A stretch of DNA of 64,000 nt from Cytophagales bacterium UBA2561. GTDB lineage: Bacteria; Bacteroidota; Bacteroidia; Cytophagales; Thermoflexibacteraceae. The DNA is taken from assembly GCA_002340355.1 (NCBI GenBank), contig DDLX01000040.1, positions 186,001-250,000 on the forward strand, written 5' to 3'. The notes below the pieces were generated by a model. The model did not search any database. It saw nothing but the letters and a program-made list of their open reading frames with translations, and was not told the origin of the DNA. The first letter of the stretch is position 1. Each line of letters begins with the position of its first letter. Position numbers and translations under genes: made by a program. Shown piece by piece: positions 1 to 10,000 of the stretch.

Positions 1-1
1 T

Positions 2-190
2 GTGTTAGAAAAATTCAAGTTACATCCTGTCGAACAAACTATTAATCTACAAAATATGATGGCATCAGACATTACTGAAAATATTAGTAGTATGTTAGAT
101 GTCAAGTCGAAACGACACACTGAAGAAGCCCATGCAGTCATAGGTTTTCTGCATTCCTCTAAAAGTTATGATGAGTTTTTTAGTCACTAA
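2..190 (+). CDS. C-terminal fragment of an unrecognised protein
   Basis: An open frame runs from the window edge to a TAA stop and gives about 62 residues. The sequence is soluble-looking, with no membrane segment or known motif (it ends ...SSKSYDEFFSH). The GTG at base 2 can be read as a start, but the gene more probably begins outside the window. I do not recognise the family. Confidence 0.4.
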   Translation: MLEKFKLHPVEQTINLQNMMASDITENISSMLDVKSKRHTEEAHAVIGFLHSSKSYDEFFSH

Positions 191-366
191 CTAAAAGTTC
201 AACTCATCTAGATGATGACTATTATTAAATATGTAGACTCAAGCTCTTCATATTCCTTTCACGAAACCGAAAAATCCTTCTGATTTTAACATTTTTTTGA
301 GAAATTTATCGAATTTCACCTGAAAATCTGTACTTTTACCAAACTACCTATTCTAATTTGTTGGTA

Positions 367-1161
367 ATGAATGTAACAAAAATTATTTCGTCGGTTTTAG
401 AATTGACCAAACAAGCAGGCGACTTCGTCTGCCAAGAAGCCCAACGGTTTGACCGTGCCAGAGACACTGAGTTCAAAGGCGTGAATAATATGGTTTCGTA
501 TGTGGACAAAGAATCGGAGAAATTATTGGTCAATGGATTAAGCAAAATTCTTCCCGAAGCAGGATTTATTGCGGAGGAAGGAACAGGTGAACCCAAGCAA
601 GGCGGACTCAACTGGGTAGTTGATCCCTTGGATGGTACGACGAACTTTGTGCATCAAATTCCAACTTATTCAGTTAGTGTGGCTTTAATGGATGGAAATA
701 ACATTTTGTTAGGAGCAGTTTATGAGCCAAATCGCCAAGAAATGTTTCATGCGCTCAAAGATAGTGGTGCATTTCTCAACCAAAAGCCAATTCAAGTTTC
801 TACTGTAAATACATTAGCAGAAAGCTTGATTGCAACGGGATTCCCCTACGATTATTCCGAAAAAATGCCTGACTTTCTGCAATTGTTATATACTTTTATT
901 ACTAAAGCACACGGTTTTCGGCGAATTGGTTCGGCAGCAGTCGATTTGGCATATGTAGCTTGTGGGCGTTTCGAAGGATTTTATGAATATAGCCTCAAAC
1001 CTTGGGATGTGGCGGCGGGTTCGCTAATTGTCCAAGAAGCTGGGGGCGAAGTCAGTGACTTTCGGAATAGTGATAACTTCGTTTTTGGGGGACAAATCCT
1101 TGCTGCAGGAAATATTCATGCCGAAATGTACCAAGTCCTCAAAGATCACTTTCAGATTTAA
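367..1161 (+). CDS. Inositol monophosphatase family protein
   Basis: A 264-residue Mg-dependent sugar- or inositol-phosphate phosphatase (IMPase/SuhB/CysQ fold), probably cytoplasmic. The three family metal-site motifs are visible: AEEGTGEP near residue 80, DPLDGTTNFVHQIP near 95-108, and KPWDVAAGSLIVQEAGG near 215-231. The length is normal for the family. The frame extends upstream through TTG codons, but the first ATG (367) gives MNVTKIISSVLEL, a typical family N-terminus, so it was chosen. It appears to be a single-gene unit. The substrate (inositol-1-phosphate, fructose-1,6-bisphosphate or PAP) cannot be told from sequence alone. Confidence 0.9.
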   Translation: MNVTKIISSVLELTKQAGDFVCQEAQRFDRARDTEFKGVNNMVSYVDKESEKLLVNGLSKILPEAGFIAEEGTGEPKQGGLNWVVDPLDGTTNFVHQIPTYSVSVALMDGNNILLGAVYEPNRQEMFHALKDSGAFLNQKPIQVSTVNTLAESLIATGFPYDYSEKMPDFLQLLYTFITKAHGFRRIGSAAVDLAYVACGRFEGFYEYSLKPWDVAAGSLIVQEAGGEVSDFRNSDNFVFGGQILAAGNIHAEMYQVLKDHFQI

Positions 1162-1343
1162 ACAGCCTACTTATTGTTCCAAAACCATGTATTTGGTCTG
1201 AAACCCGTAAGAAAAGTCGATTTTATTGACTTTTTATGGTGTGATATGTTTTATATTTTCCCCATTAGCTTCTTACTTCTGTATAATTTTACATTGATTT
1301 TCAATGAATTTCAATTTTTTTGTATTAGTAAAAATGAAAAACG

Positions 1344-2423
1344 ATGAATGAATTAGAAACCGCTACGTTAGAAATATCGACTCGCCTAACTGAGAAATCT
1401 CGTTTGCCTGAGATTGACTTTCAGAACTTAAATTTCGGAAGAGTTTTTTCTGACCATGTGTTTTTAGCGGATTATCAAAATGGACGTTGGCAAAATTTAC
1501 GTATTCAACCTTACGAAACTTTGCCACGACTCACACCTGCGAATGCGTGTTTACATTATGGGCAGTCAGTCTTTGAAGGATTGAAAGCCTATACCAATAC
1601 CGAAAAAGAAGTGATTTTATTCCGTGCAGATGAAAACTGGAAGCGTCTCAATAAATCTGCCGTGCGGATGTGTATCCCACAAATCCCAAAAGAAATTTAT
1701 AAGGAAGGCATGAGAATGCTATTGGATATGGATAGAGGCTGGATTCCACCTATGGATGGAGCTTCATTGTACATCCGTCCCTTGATTTATGCCAAAGATA
1801 ATTCCTTAGGTGTTCGCCCTTCGGATACGTATCAGTTTGTCATTTTGACGGGACCTGTTGGAGCTTATTATGGAGAACCTGTTAAAGTTAAGGTAGAAAC
1901 TCATTTTTCGAGAGCTTGTGAAGGCGGAATGGGAGCTGCAAAATCTGCAGGAAATTATGCAGGTTCATTATATCCTGCTCAGTTAGGATTGGAAGAAGGT
2001 TATCATCAATTGCTTTGGACAGATAGTAAAGAACATAAATATATTGAAGAAGCGGGGACGATGAATGTCATGTTTTTGATTGGAAACCAATTAATTACAG
2101 CCGAGTCAGGTAGCACAATTTTAGATGGAATTACCCGAAAAAGTGTTTTAGAACTTGCCAGAGAATGGGGAGTTGATGTTCAGGAACGTAAATTGGCGGT
2201 TTCCGAACTCATTGAATCTTTGGAAAATGGCACATTTGTCGAGGCTTTCGGAACGGGTACGGCAGCAACGATTGCTCCGATTTGTCAAATTGGATATGAA
2301 GGTAAAAATTACGATTTACCTACAGTTGCAAAAGATGCTCTTTCCAACCGTTTATTGACCGAATTAGAAGACATTCGACGAGGACGAAAAGCCGATACTA
2401 AAGGGTGGATTTGGAAATTTTAA
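1344..2423 (+). CDS. ilvE: Branched-chain amino acid aminotransferase
   Basis: A 359-residue PLP fold-type IV aminotransferase that interconverts valine, leucine and isoleucine with their 2-oxo acids, using glutamate/2-oxoglutarate, in the cytoplasm. It aligns by eye with the eukaryotic-type (class II) BCAT group: HYGQSVFEGLKAY near residue 71, the PLP lysine K200 in GAAKSAGNYAGSLYPAQ, and EEAGTMNVMF, which binds the cofactor phosphate side. The ATG follows an AT-rich leader. A strong hairpin follows directly, so it is probably monocistronic. No ilv biosynthetic neighbours are present. Function is assigned from the family and the product call is firm. Confidence 0.95.
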   Translation: MNELETATLEISTRLTEKSRLPEIDFQNLNFGRVFSDHVFLADYQNGRWQNLRIQPYETLPRLTPANACLHYGQSVFEGLKAYTNTEKEVILFRADENWKRLNKSAVRMCIPQIPKEIYKEGMRMLLDMDRGWIPPMDGASLYIRPLIYAKDNSLGVRPSDTYQFVILTGPVGAYYGEPVKVKVETHFSRACEGGMGAAKSAGNYAGSLYPAQLGLEEGYHQLLWTDSKEHKYIEEAGTMNVMFLIGNQLITAESGSTILDGITRKSVLELAREWGVDVQERKLAVSELIESLENGTFVEAFGTGTAATIAPICQIGYEGKNYDLPTVAKDALSNRLLTELEDIRRGRKADTKGWIWKF

Positions 2424-2426
2424 GGT

Positions 2427-2468
2427 TTTTCATAGCGCAAGATGCTTAATTTTCTTACGCTATGAAAA
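2427..2468 (+). terminator. Hairpin immediately after ilvE
   Basis: Inverted repeat TTTTCATAGCGCAAG (2427-2441) and CTTACGCTATGAAAA (2454-2468) forms a 15-bp stem with one G-U position and a 12-base loop, three bases past the ilvE stop. The A/T tails on both arms suit a rho-independent terminator. Confidence 0.65.
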
Positions 2469-2584
2469 GTATTGGTTTTTGTATGATTATAAAATGAATT
2501 AGTTAGTTATTTTCAATGAGTTATATGAAATTCTTATCAAATTAATGAATACTAAAATTATGAATTGTTTTCCAAAAATGGCAT

Positions 2585-2618
2585 AAAAAAAGGATAGCCT
2601 AAGAAGCTATCCCTTTTT
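2585..2618. terminator. Bidirectional terminator between ilvE and hmuY
   Basis: A-run, GGATAGC (2592-2598), 7-base loop, GCTATCC (2606-2612), then a T-run. It has A/T tracts on both sides and lies between two convergent genes, so it can stop transcription in either direction. Confidence 0.7.
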
Positions 2619-2848
2619 CAGTTTCTGAAATCTATACCTAAATTAACATTTCAGAGCTTTGCGTCCGATGCAATACTTGCAGTTGCTATCGGAGTACACT
2701 AAGGCAAATCAACAACAAACGAAAGACTGACTTTTTGCCTGTGAATCAAGCGTAAATTTTTCGGAGAATTACCATTTCATGGTGCTATCTTTAGGGATTT
2801 AATATTGTAAAATAGAATCAATTTTAATGCAGATTTTTTCATTAAACT
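2619..2848. other. Intergenic stretch with an internal inverted repeat
   Basis: No open reading frame of note. It holds an inverted repeat TCCGATGCAA (2664-2673) / TTGCTATCGGA (2683-2693) with a one-base bulge, in a locally more GC-balanced stretch than the flanks. This could be a structured RNA or an extended 3' UTR. It does not match cobalamin, TPP, SAM, tmRNA or SRP signatures that I can recognise. Confidence 0.35.
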
Positions 2849-3508
2849 TTAGTCAAAACTTGTCGTGTTTGAATTTGGTTGATAGACATAATTGAACGTA
2901 TAATGCTGTGTTTCATTATCAGATGTTGGCTCAGCAGGTGCGCCTTTGTAGTAACTCAAGATTTCGACTTTGGCATAGTGATTATCATGAGTTCGGACAA
3001 CAATAACTTTTCCTGCAATTGGTGTAATTAAATGGCTTGGTGGTCCTGCATAATTGTACCAACCGTTTCCACTCCCTGTAGGAATGGCAAGTTGAGTTTC
3101 GGAATCTTGCTGAATAAGACCAGCATCCGCATTTTTGGTACTTCCCATTGTTCCCGAAGCGATATATGCGCCTGCATTTCCTGTTCGTGTAGGTTGATCA
3201 TCAGATGATGCCGTTCCACCATTAACTAAAATTGTAGTACCTCGAAAAGCAATATCCCAATCATCACCTGTAGTAATTTGACCTGTTGCCAAATTGAATC
3301 TTGTAAACTCTCCCTTGATAGTAGGAGGATTAGTTGAATAATCTGAAGTTTGTTGAGCAGGTAAATCCTGAAAACTTTTACTGACCAAAGGAATACTATC
3401 GGTTTTATCATCGTCATCACTACACGAAACGAGACTAAATATCATAAACAATCCCACCAAATAAAAAGGGAAATGGATAAAACGTTTAAAAAATGATAAA
3501 CTTGGCAT
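2849..3508 (-). CDS. hmuY: HmuY-family haem-binding protein
   Basis: A 219-residue surface lipoprotein or secreted haemophore of the HmuY family, which captures haem and hands it to a TonB receptor. The N-terminus is hydrophobic and runs into a lipobox-like LVSCS at about residue 29, followed by an acidic DDDDK tether. Family features visible are DWDIAFRGTTILVNGGT (about 83-99), a Thr/Gly-rich middle, and KVIVVRTHDNHYAKVEILSYY (about 168-188). The start lies 23 bp after the stop of the receptor gene, so the two form a receptor-HmuY operon on the minus strand. Haem specificity is inferred from the family; related proteins may bind other tetrapyrroles. Confidence 0.85.
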   Translation of the reverse strand: MPSLSFFKRFIHFPFYLVGLFMIFSLVSCSDDDDKTDSIPLVSKSFQDLPAQQTSDYSTNPPTIKGEFTRFNLATGQITTGDDWDIAFRGTTILVNGGTASSDDQPTRTGNAGAYIASGTMGSTKNADAGLIQQDSETQLAIPTGSGNGWYNYAGPPSHLITPIAGKVIVVRTHDNHYAKVEILSYYKGAPAEPTSDNETQHYTFNYVYQPNSNTTSFD

Positions 3509-3531
3509 GATGATAATTGAATATTTAAAAA

Positions 3532-5613
3532 TTAAAATTTTAGATTAACTTTTCCGTAAAAAATGCGCCCTGCAATGTTGGAAATATTTATTTCATCCGT
3601 GAAATTCAGGATATTATCAATTCCCAATCCTACTTCTATTTTGTCATGAAAAGTCTTGGTCATCGCCCAATCTATGATAAAATAGTCTGCCACAAAGCTG
3701 TCATATTGATCTAAATACGTATTGCCATTGGCATCAAAAAGCCCAAATTGACTGCGGTAAGTCGTGCGTAAATTGGTATTCCAATTCCATTGCGGTACAT
3801 GGTAAAATACTTTGACATTAAACATATGCCGAGAGCGATTAAATAGCCCAAAATAATCCTTAGATTCAAGTTGAAAACTCTGTAAAGTTTCCGAATTTCG
3901 GGCAAAAATTTCTCCATTTTCAAAAGCCTCTTTTGCTTTTTTATCTTTGGCATATAGTAGTTGATAACCACCTTTTAAAGTCAGGTTCTGATTAGGTTTC
4001 CAATTTATATTTACCTCAAAACCAGTAGTATAAACTCGGTTGATATTGTAATAACTAAAAACATTTTGTCCATTTGTTTTATTGGCAATCACTCGAATAT
4101 CAATTAGGTTTCGGATGTCATTTCGGAAAAAATTCCCTTCAATAGAAAACCGACTTGTAGGCTCATATTGAAAACCAATATTCCAATTGATAGAACTTTC
4201 GGGACTTAACGGCTTAGAAAGTTCAGACATCGGGACTACATTTCGAAGCAATGCTCCTTCTGCTTCAAATTCAGGAAGGCGTTTTTCGACAGCATTGTAA
4301 CCTAAGACCGTATAACCTGCGGTGCTATTGGTAAAATCAAAGTAAAGTTGCCGAAAATCAGGAGCTTTAAAGCCATAACCTACTGAACCTCTGAAAGCTA
4401 AATTTCGATGTATTTCATAGCGCAATGCCAACTTAGGACTCCATTGAGAAGCATATTCGCTATGTTTATCGAAGCGGAGTCCCGCAATTAAATTCAGTTT
4501 ATTAGCAAAATGTCCATCGTACTGAGCATAAAAATATTGAGAATCAAAAACAGGATTCTGCACAAAATTACTTCGCTCAAGTGTTTCATGTCGCCAACCA
4601 ATCCCAAATATAACATTATGATTATCAATGGAATAAGTAGTACGAAATTCAGGTAAAAATAATAGCTGATTGAACTCACTATTGCTAACAAACTGGTTGT
4701 TAATATCCTTTAGAAAGTCGCTTGCCTGATAGCTGGTTGTATAAACATCCAAGTAACTTGACCATTTTGGATTCCACTGATGGTTTACTTTGGTTTGAAA
4801 ATTCCATTCGTCTAATTGACTTTCGCCTTTAATTGTTGAACTGGCGATATTGTCTTGATTCTGATAATAATAACGTCCTGAAAGAAGAACATCCGTTTTC
4901 GTTGAAATTTGATAGGATATCTTGGATTGTAATGTGTAATTATAAAATGGATTTACCGTTTTGAGTTCATCATCTGGAATCAAATCATATCCATCACTAC
5001 TATTCCGATTTCCAAAAAGTTGTAATCCTAATTTCTCTTTCTGATACGTCAAATTGAGATTTAAATCATGGGTATTAAAACTACTTAACCGATAATTCAA
5101 ATGACCATGAACACCATCTTCAGGTTTTTTAGTAATAATATTAACAACTCCGCCTAAAGCCTCTGTTCCATAAAGTGAAGACGAAGCCCCTTTAATGATT
5201 TCAATTTGCTGAATATTCCCAATCGTAATCCGATTTACATCTAAAGTCCCTGCCTGTCTGCCAATTAAGGGAACTCCATCTACCAAAATCAAGGTATATT
5301 CGGCATCTAATCCTTGCATCTGAATCCCTTCACCACCTCCAAAATCAGGAACTGTAACAACACCTGTTAACTCATTCAATAAGGCTTCTAACCGAATTGT
5401 ATTCGTTTGCTGAATTTCTTCCTGAGTAATGATTTGGGAGGGCATCGGTAAAGAAGAAAGTTGTCGCTGAGTACGAGTAGCTGTGACGATGACCTCTCCC
5501 AATTCAATAACGGAAGAATCGCTATCTAAATCCTGTCTTGATTCGTCTTTTTGGGCTTGGCAAATTTCCCAGTATGAAAATAATCCCCAGAAGATTAAAA
5601 GCCCACGAATCAT
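3532..5613 (-). CDS. hmuR: TonB-dependent outer-membrane receptor (haem/HmuR type)
   Basis: A 693-residue outer-membrane beta-barrel receptor for TonB-driven uptake. There is a signal peptide (about residues 1-20, ending CQAQ), a TonB-box-like ELGEVIVTATRT near 37-48, and a plug domain with LILVDGVPLIGR and IEIIKGASSSLYGTEALGGVVNIITKKP (about 109-165). A long barrel follows, ending in the aromatic terminus KVNLKF. There is no N-terminal carboxypeptidase-like domain, so it is the BtuB/HmuR type and not SusC. It is first in an operon with hmuY and is divergent from a DUF6607 gene. Haem as ligand is inferred from hmuY. The promoter is given separately. Confidence 0.9.
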   Translation of the reverse strand: MIRGLLIFWGLFSYWEICQAQKDESRQDLDSDSSVIELGEVIVTATRTQRQLSSLPMPSQIITQEEIQQTNTIRLEALLNELTGVVTVPDFGGGEGIQMQGLDAEYTLILVDGVPLIGRQAGTLDVNRITIGNIQQIEIIKGASSSLYGTEALGGVVNIITKKPEDGVHGHLNYRLSSFNTHDLNLNLTYQKEKLGLQLFGNRNSSDGYDLIPDDELKTVNPFYNYTLQSKISYQISTKTDVLLSGRYYYQNQDNIASSTIKGESQLDEWNFQTKVNHQWNPKWSSYLDVYTTSYQASDFLKDINNQFVSNSEFNQLLFLPEFRTTYSIDNHNVIFGIGWRHETLERSNFVQNPVFDSQYFYAQYDGHFANKLNLIAGLRFDKHSEYASQWSPKLALRYEIHRNLAFRGSVGYGFKAPDFRQLYFDFTNSTAGYTVLGYNAVEKRLPEFEAEGALLRNVVPMSELSKPLSPESSINWNIGFQYEPTSRFSIEGNFFRNDIRNLIDIRVIANKTNGQNVFSYYNINRVYTTGFEVNINWKPNQNLTLKGGYQLLYAKDKKAKEAFENGEIFARNSETLQSFQLESKDYFGLFNRSRHMFNVKVFYHVPQWNWNTNLRTTYRSQFGLFDANGNTYLDQYDSFVADYFIIDWAMTKTFHDKIEVGLGIDNILNFTDEINISNIAGRIFYGKVNLKF

Positions 5614-5647
5614 TATTTTTATTTAGATTTGTTTTAAATTAGTGATA

Positions 5648-5679
5648 CAAAGATGAGGCTTATTTTTATTCAATCCAAA
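5648..5679 (-). promoter_or_regulatory. Bacteroidota-type promoter for hmuRY
   Basis: On the minus strand there is TTTG (5676-5679), a 19-base spacer, then a box ending in CTTTG (5648-5656). This fits the TTTG-N19-TAnnTTTG consensus of Bacteroidota sigma-ABfr except for one base of the -7 TA. It lies about 35 bp from the hmuR ATG. Confidence 0.5.
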
Positions 5680-5688
5680 TAAAAATAA

Positions 5689-5696
5689 TATATTTG
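5689..5696 (+). promoter_or_regulatory. -7 box (TATATTTG) for the DUF6607 gene
   Basis: An exact TAnnTTTG match 33 bp before the ATG at 5730. It lies in the divergent hmuR/DUF6607 spacer, so both directions could share a regulator (Fur-like control is plausible but no box was recognised). Confidence 0.45.
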
Positions 5697-5729
5697 TTCA
5701 AATTTTTTTCATTTAAACCCAATTATATC

Positions 5730-6638
5730 ATGCAGTTCAAATCTATTCTACTGATTATTAGTGTACTAATGTCTCTAAATGCAATGGCACAATCTGACGC
5801 TAAATCCAAAAAAACGGCGGACAAAACCGCTATCAAAAAAATGTGTGGATGTTTTGAGGTAGGTTTTAACTTTGCTGAAACCTTCAACTATTCCTCTGAT
5901 TCGACCTACAAACCTTCAAAAAAGAAAGAAGAAAAAGCCCTTGAATGGGTCGAAACGGTCGAAGAGGATGACAATAAATTGGTTTTACAACATTTATTAA
6001 TTGTTGGGAAAGATGACAAACCATATATTGTAAAACATTGGCGGCAAGACTGGCTCTATGAAAACACAGACTTATATATGTTTGATGTCAATAAACGCTG
6101 GAAATTTGTTCAACTACCTCAAAATCAAGTTAAAGGACAGTGGACACAAAAAGTTTTTCAAGTAGACGACAGTCCTCGTTATGAAGGTTCGGCAACTTGG
6201 GTACACGTAGACGAAAAAAGTTATTGGGAAAATACCACTGATGCTCCACTACCTCGCCGAGAACATACCAAACGAGACGATTATAATGTAACCATTCGCG
6301 GAAATCGACATGAAATCACAGAATTCGGTTGGATTCATGACCAAGATAACAAGAAAGTTATTCGAGAAAGTGGTAAGGCAGACATTATTTTGGCAGAAGA
6401 AAAAGGTTATAATACTTACACCAAAGTAGAAGATAGCCGTTGCAAAGCTGCTCAACAATGGTGGAAAAAGAATCACAAAATGTGGGGCAAAGTACGTACA
6501 AAATGGAGCGAAGTTTTTGCTCAGAACAAATCATTGGAATTACACAATTCGGTAAATGATAAAAAACTGTTCGAATATCTATTTGATGAGGACGTAAAAG
6601 AAGTCGAAAAAATTATTGAATCTTTTGTCAAAAAATAG
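5730..6638 (+). CDS. DUF6607 family secreted protein
   Basis: A 302-residue exported protein beginning MQFKSILLIISVLMSLNAMAQ, a clean signal peptide cut near residue 21. The mature part has the DUF6607 look: KKMCGCFEVGFNFAETF, IVKHWRQDWLYEN, WKFVQLP and GQWTQKVFQVDDSPRYEG. Its function is unknown. Family members are often found beside TonB receptor/HmuY pairs, as here, which suggests a periplasmic or surface role in the same uptake process; that is inference. An upstream TTG would extend the frame, but it precedes the promoter box and signal peptide, so the ATG at 5730 was chosen. Confidence 0.8.
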   Translation: MQFKSILLIISVLMSLNAMAQSDAKSKKTADKTAIKKMCGCFEVGFNFAETFNYSSDSTYKPSKKKEEKALEWVETVEEDDNKLVLQHLLIVGKDDKPYIVKHWRQDWLYENTDLYMFDVNKRWKFVQLPQNQVKGQWTQKVFQVDDSPRYEGSATWVHVDEKSYWENTTDAPLPRREHTKRDDYNVTIRGNRHEITEFGWIHDQDNKKVIRESGKADIILAEEKGYNTYTKVEDSRCKAAQQWWKKNHKMWGKVRTKWSEVFAQNKSLELHNSVNDKKLFEYLFDEDVKEVEKIIESFVKK

Positions 6639-6660
6639 TTTGATTATCAGTTTATAAAAA

Positions 6661-6696
6661 GAGCTTGTTGGTGCTTATAATCCTACCAGCAAGCTC
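6661..6696 (+). terminator. Terminator of the DUF6607 gene
   Basis: GAGCTTGTTGGT (6661-6672) pairs with ACCAGCAAGCTC (6685-6696): a 12-bp stem with one G-U and a 12-base loop, followed by a T-rich tail. It starts 22 bp after the stop codon. Confidence 0.75.
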
Positions 6697-6816
6697 GTAT
6701 TTTATCTTCATTTCTTTTAATTTTCCTACCTAAATTTTCCATTCCAAGTTCTTGAAAGAGGTTTTAATATTGTTGAATATCAATAAATTTATTGAATTAT
6801 TTCTTAGTATCTTTGA

Positions 6817-6988
6817 CAATAGTTCGTAAGCCTAAATCTCAAAACTCTTGAAGAGTTAATATATTGATTTTCAGAAAATTAATGTTTATTTCCATAGTAG
6901 CGTTTGCAAATCCTACGCTACGTAAGTAATTGATTCATAATATATTATAATTTAAAAAATTATTAATTAAAACACTTACGAACTATTG
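6817..6988. mobile_element. MITE, family with CAATAGTTCGTAAG ends and 5-bp target duplication (copy 1)
   Basis: Terminal inverted repeats CAATAGTTCGTAAG (from 6817) and CTTACGAACTATTG (to 6988) enclose about 172 bp of AT-rich DNA without a coding frame. The flanks repeat TTTGA at 6812-6816 and 6989-6993, a 5-bp target-site duplication. Inside is a TTTCCATAG...TTTGCAAAT...CTACG palindromic segment near 6890-6922. The left duplication overlaps a TATCTTTG box (6808-6815), so the element may have landed in the promoter of the large GTPase gene that starts at 7036. A second copy lies at 55148-55253. Confidence 0.8.
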
Positions 6989-7035
6989 TTTGATGAAGAA
7001 ATAATTAAAAATGCTTGATTTTCAATAAAAAAACC

Positions 7036-10000
7036 ATGTCTCAACTTGCCCTTGACCTTATTGCCAAAAATAAACGCAACCGAAGTCCTTTTTTGGATTT
7101 GGGAAACTGCGGACTCATCGAACTGCCTCAAGAATTATTTGATTGTGTTTGGCTCGAAAATTTGAATTTGGGAATAGGTTATTTTGATGAAGAAACCCAA
7201 AAATTTGCCCAAACAGAAAATCAGGGTGAACAAAATCAAATCGTTTCATTGGGCGAAAAGAATAAATCTGTTTTTGGGCTTCGTTTTTCCAAAACCAAAA
7301 AAAATATTGCCGAACTTCAAAACTTACGAATTCTGACGGTACAAGGCAAATCAAGTATTTTTCAAGAAACCCAACGCATTTCTGATATTTCATTATTGGC
7401 GACACTCACTAATTTAGAGGTTTTAGATTTCAGTTATAATTCGGTTTCCGATATTTCGCCACTATCCAATCTGCATCAACTAAAGATATTAGATTTTCAG
7501 CAAAATTCGGTCTCTGATATTTCGGTATTAGCTATTTTTCGTCAGTTACGATATTTAGATTTTAGTAGTAATTCGGTTTCTGATATTTCGAAATTGTCTA
7601 ATCTTCATCATTTACAATATTTGAATTTTGGAGGCAATTCAGTTTCTGATATTTCGGCTTTATCCAATCTTCAGAAGTTACAAAGTTTATATTTTTGGCG
7701 TAATAAAGTTTCCGATATTTCAGCATTAGACAAATTAAATAAATTAGAATATTTAAATTTTAGTAATAATTCAGTCTCCAATATTGAATCTTTGTCCAAT
7801 CTGAAAAACTTACAATATTTAAAATTTGGCAATAATTCAGTTTCAGATATTTCTGCAATTGCGAATCTTCATAAGTTAGAACATTTAAACTTTTCAGATA
7901 ATCAGGTTTTAAATATTTCTGCGATAATAGAACTAAAAAACTTACAAACATTAGAATTATGGACAAATCAAATTTCAGATATTTCAGCCATAGCCAATCT
8001 TCATAATTTACAAATATTAGATTTTGGATATAATAAAGTTTCCAATATTTCAGCAATCAGTAATCTTCTTAATTTACAAAAGCTATATTTTTGGGATAAT
8101 CAAATTTCAGATATTTCAGCCATAGCTAATCTTCATAATTTACAAGAATTATATTTCTCAGAAAATGAAGTTTCAGATATTTCGATATTGGCTCAACTTC
8201 AAAATTTAAAATATATCAAATTTAAAAATACACCAGCCTTTGAAAAATTACCCCAAAGTGTTCAAAAAAAGGCTACTGATTTATATGATAATCAAACAGA
8301 AGCCCTTCATTATTGGTTAGATAATTTTGCTCAAAAACCCACTCAAGAACGGTATTTACGAGAAGCAAAAGTGGTATTTGTGGGCGAAGGTGAAGTAGGC
8401 AAAACTTCACTCATGAAATGCCTACTTTATGACAAAAAAGCCTCCGAAATCCGTACCGAAAAAATTGAAATTCATACTTGTTCCGATAAGTTTTTTTACA
8501 CCCCAAAACCCGAAACCAAAGAACCTTTAAAACTGTATTTTTGGGATTTTGGCGGTCAGGAAATTATGCACGCCACCCATAAATTTTTTATGACCGAACG
8601 GAGTTTGTATGTTTTGGTGGTTAGTGGACGAGAAGACCAACCCGATACCCTCGAAAAATGGCTTGAAATGCTTCAAAGTTCATGCGGAGATTCTCCGATT
8701 TTATTGGTTATCAATAAATTAGATAATCCAAAAGATACGCATCGTTTTCCAATTCGGATGCTCCAAAAATCATATAATATTCAAGGTGTAGTTGAGACAT
8801 CTTGGCAAACAGGGCGGGGTTTGGCAGAATTAAAAACCGAAATTCAGGAGATTTTACAGACTTTACCGCACTTCAATGAACCTTTTGCACCAAAATATTT
8901 TGCGGTCAAAGAACGACTTCAAGCCCTTGACGAAAATTATATTGATTATCGGGAATATGAAAAAATTTGCCTTGAAGTGGCTGAAAATCAATCGGAAGAA
9001 TTTAACCCGACCAGTCAAAAATTATTGGCAGACCGTTTGAATTCTTTGGGTATCATGCTGAATTTCCGAGAACAGCATGAAAATTTGGAAGAATTGTATG
9101 TTTTCAAACCTCAATGGATTATTAATGGAGTGTATAAAATTATTAATTCGGAAAGTGTTCAAAAAATAGGAAAAATTCATGAAGAGGAGATTTTTCAACT
9201 CTTACGAGAAATGAACTATCGAGACCACCGAGAACGGGATTTTATTATTCGGATGATGAAATATTTTGAGTTGGCGTATTTACGAACGGCTTCCAATGGC
9301 GAAAATTATTACCTGATTCCCAGTACTTTCAAGCCCGATAAGCCCGAAGAATTGGAAAATTATTGGGACGAAAAATCTGAAAAAACAAACAGTTTACATT
9401 TTCGATTTCAGTACAAAATTTGGCGAAACGATTACATTTCTTTTTTTCTGGTTAATCAACACGAAAAAATCAAGGATGAATTTTATTGGAAAAATGGGGC
9501 TGTTTTGCAATATGGCAAAAATGAAGTTTTGATTGAAGCCCACCGTCTAACTAAAAATATTGAAATTCAAGTACTTGGAAGTCAAGATAAACGGTATGCC
9601 CTTTGGCAAGTTCGGGAAGCACTGAATCATGTTCATCAAAAATTTCAAGTTAAAGAATTGGGAATTTCGGAATTGGTGGTTTATCGGGAAAATGGCGAAG
9701 AAGATTCTTTCAAAGTTGAGCGGTTAAAAACGATGCTCAAAAATGGAATTGAAAAAGAGTTCAGCGACAAGTTTGAAAAAATGTTGCTGATAAAGAAACT
9801 CTTGGGTGAAGTCGAGCTTTCGAACAAAGAAAAATTGCAAAGTGCTTTGGAAAATATTTCGGACAAATCACTTTCTGAACCTCAAGTTTTAGGCTTGGTT
9901 GATTTGGTTCAAAAAGGAAAATTGGCTGATTTTTTTGAGGAACTAAATAGGCTTGGAATTCAAAATTTCCAACAAAGTCGTTTGGAAAATGAATTTATTT

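Noticed and set aside
7115..8056. Minus-strand frames across the LRR region (96 and 98 codons)
   Set aside because: They are shadows of the repeated codon pattern of the ROCO gene, with no independent motif or start signal.
7380..8230. Repeats of about 66 bp considered as a CRISPR or minisatellite
   Set aside because: They are in frame and code the 22-residue leucine-rich repeats.
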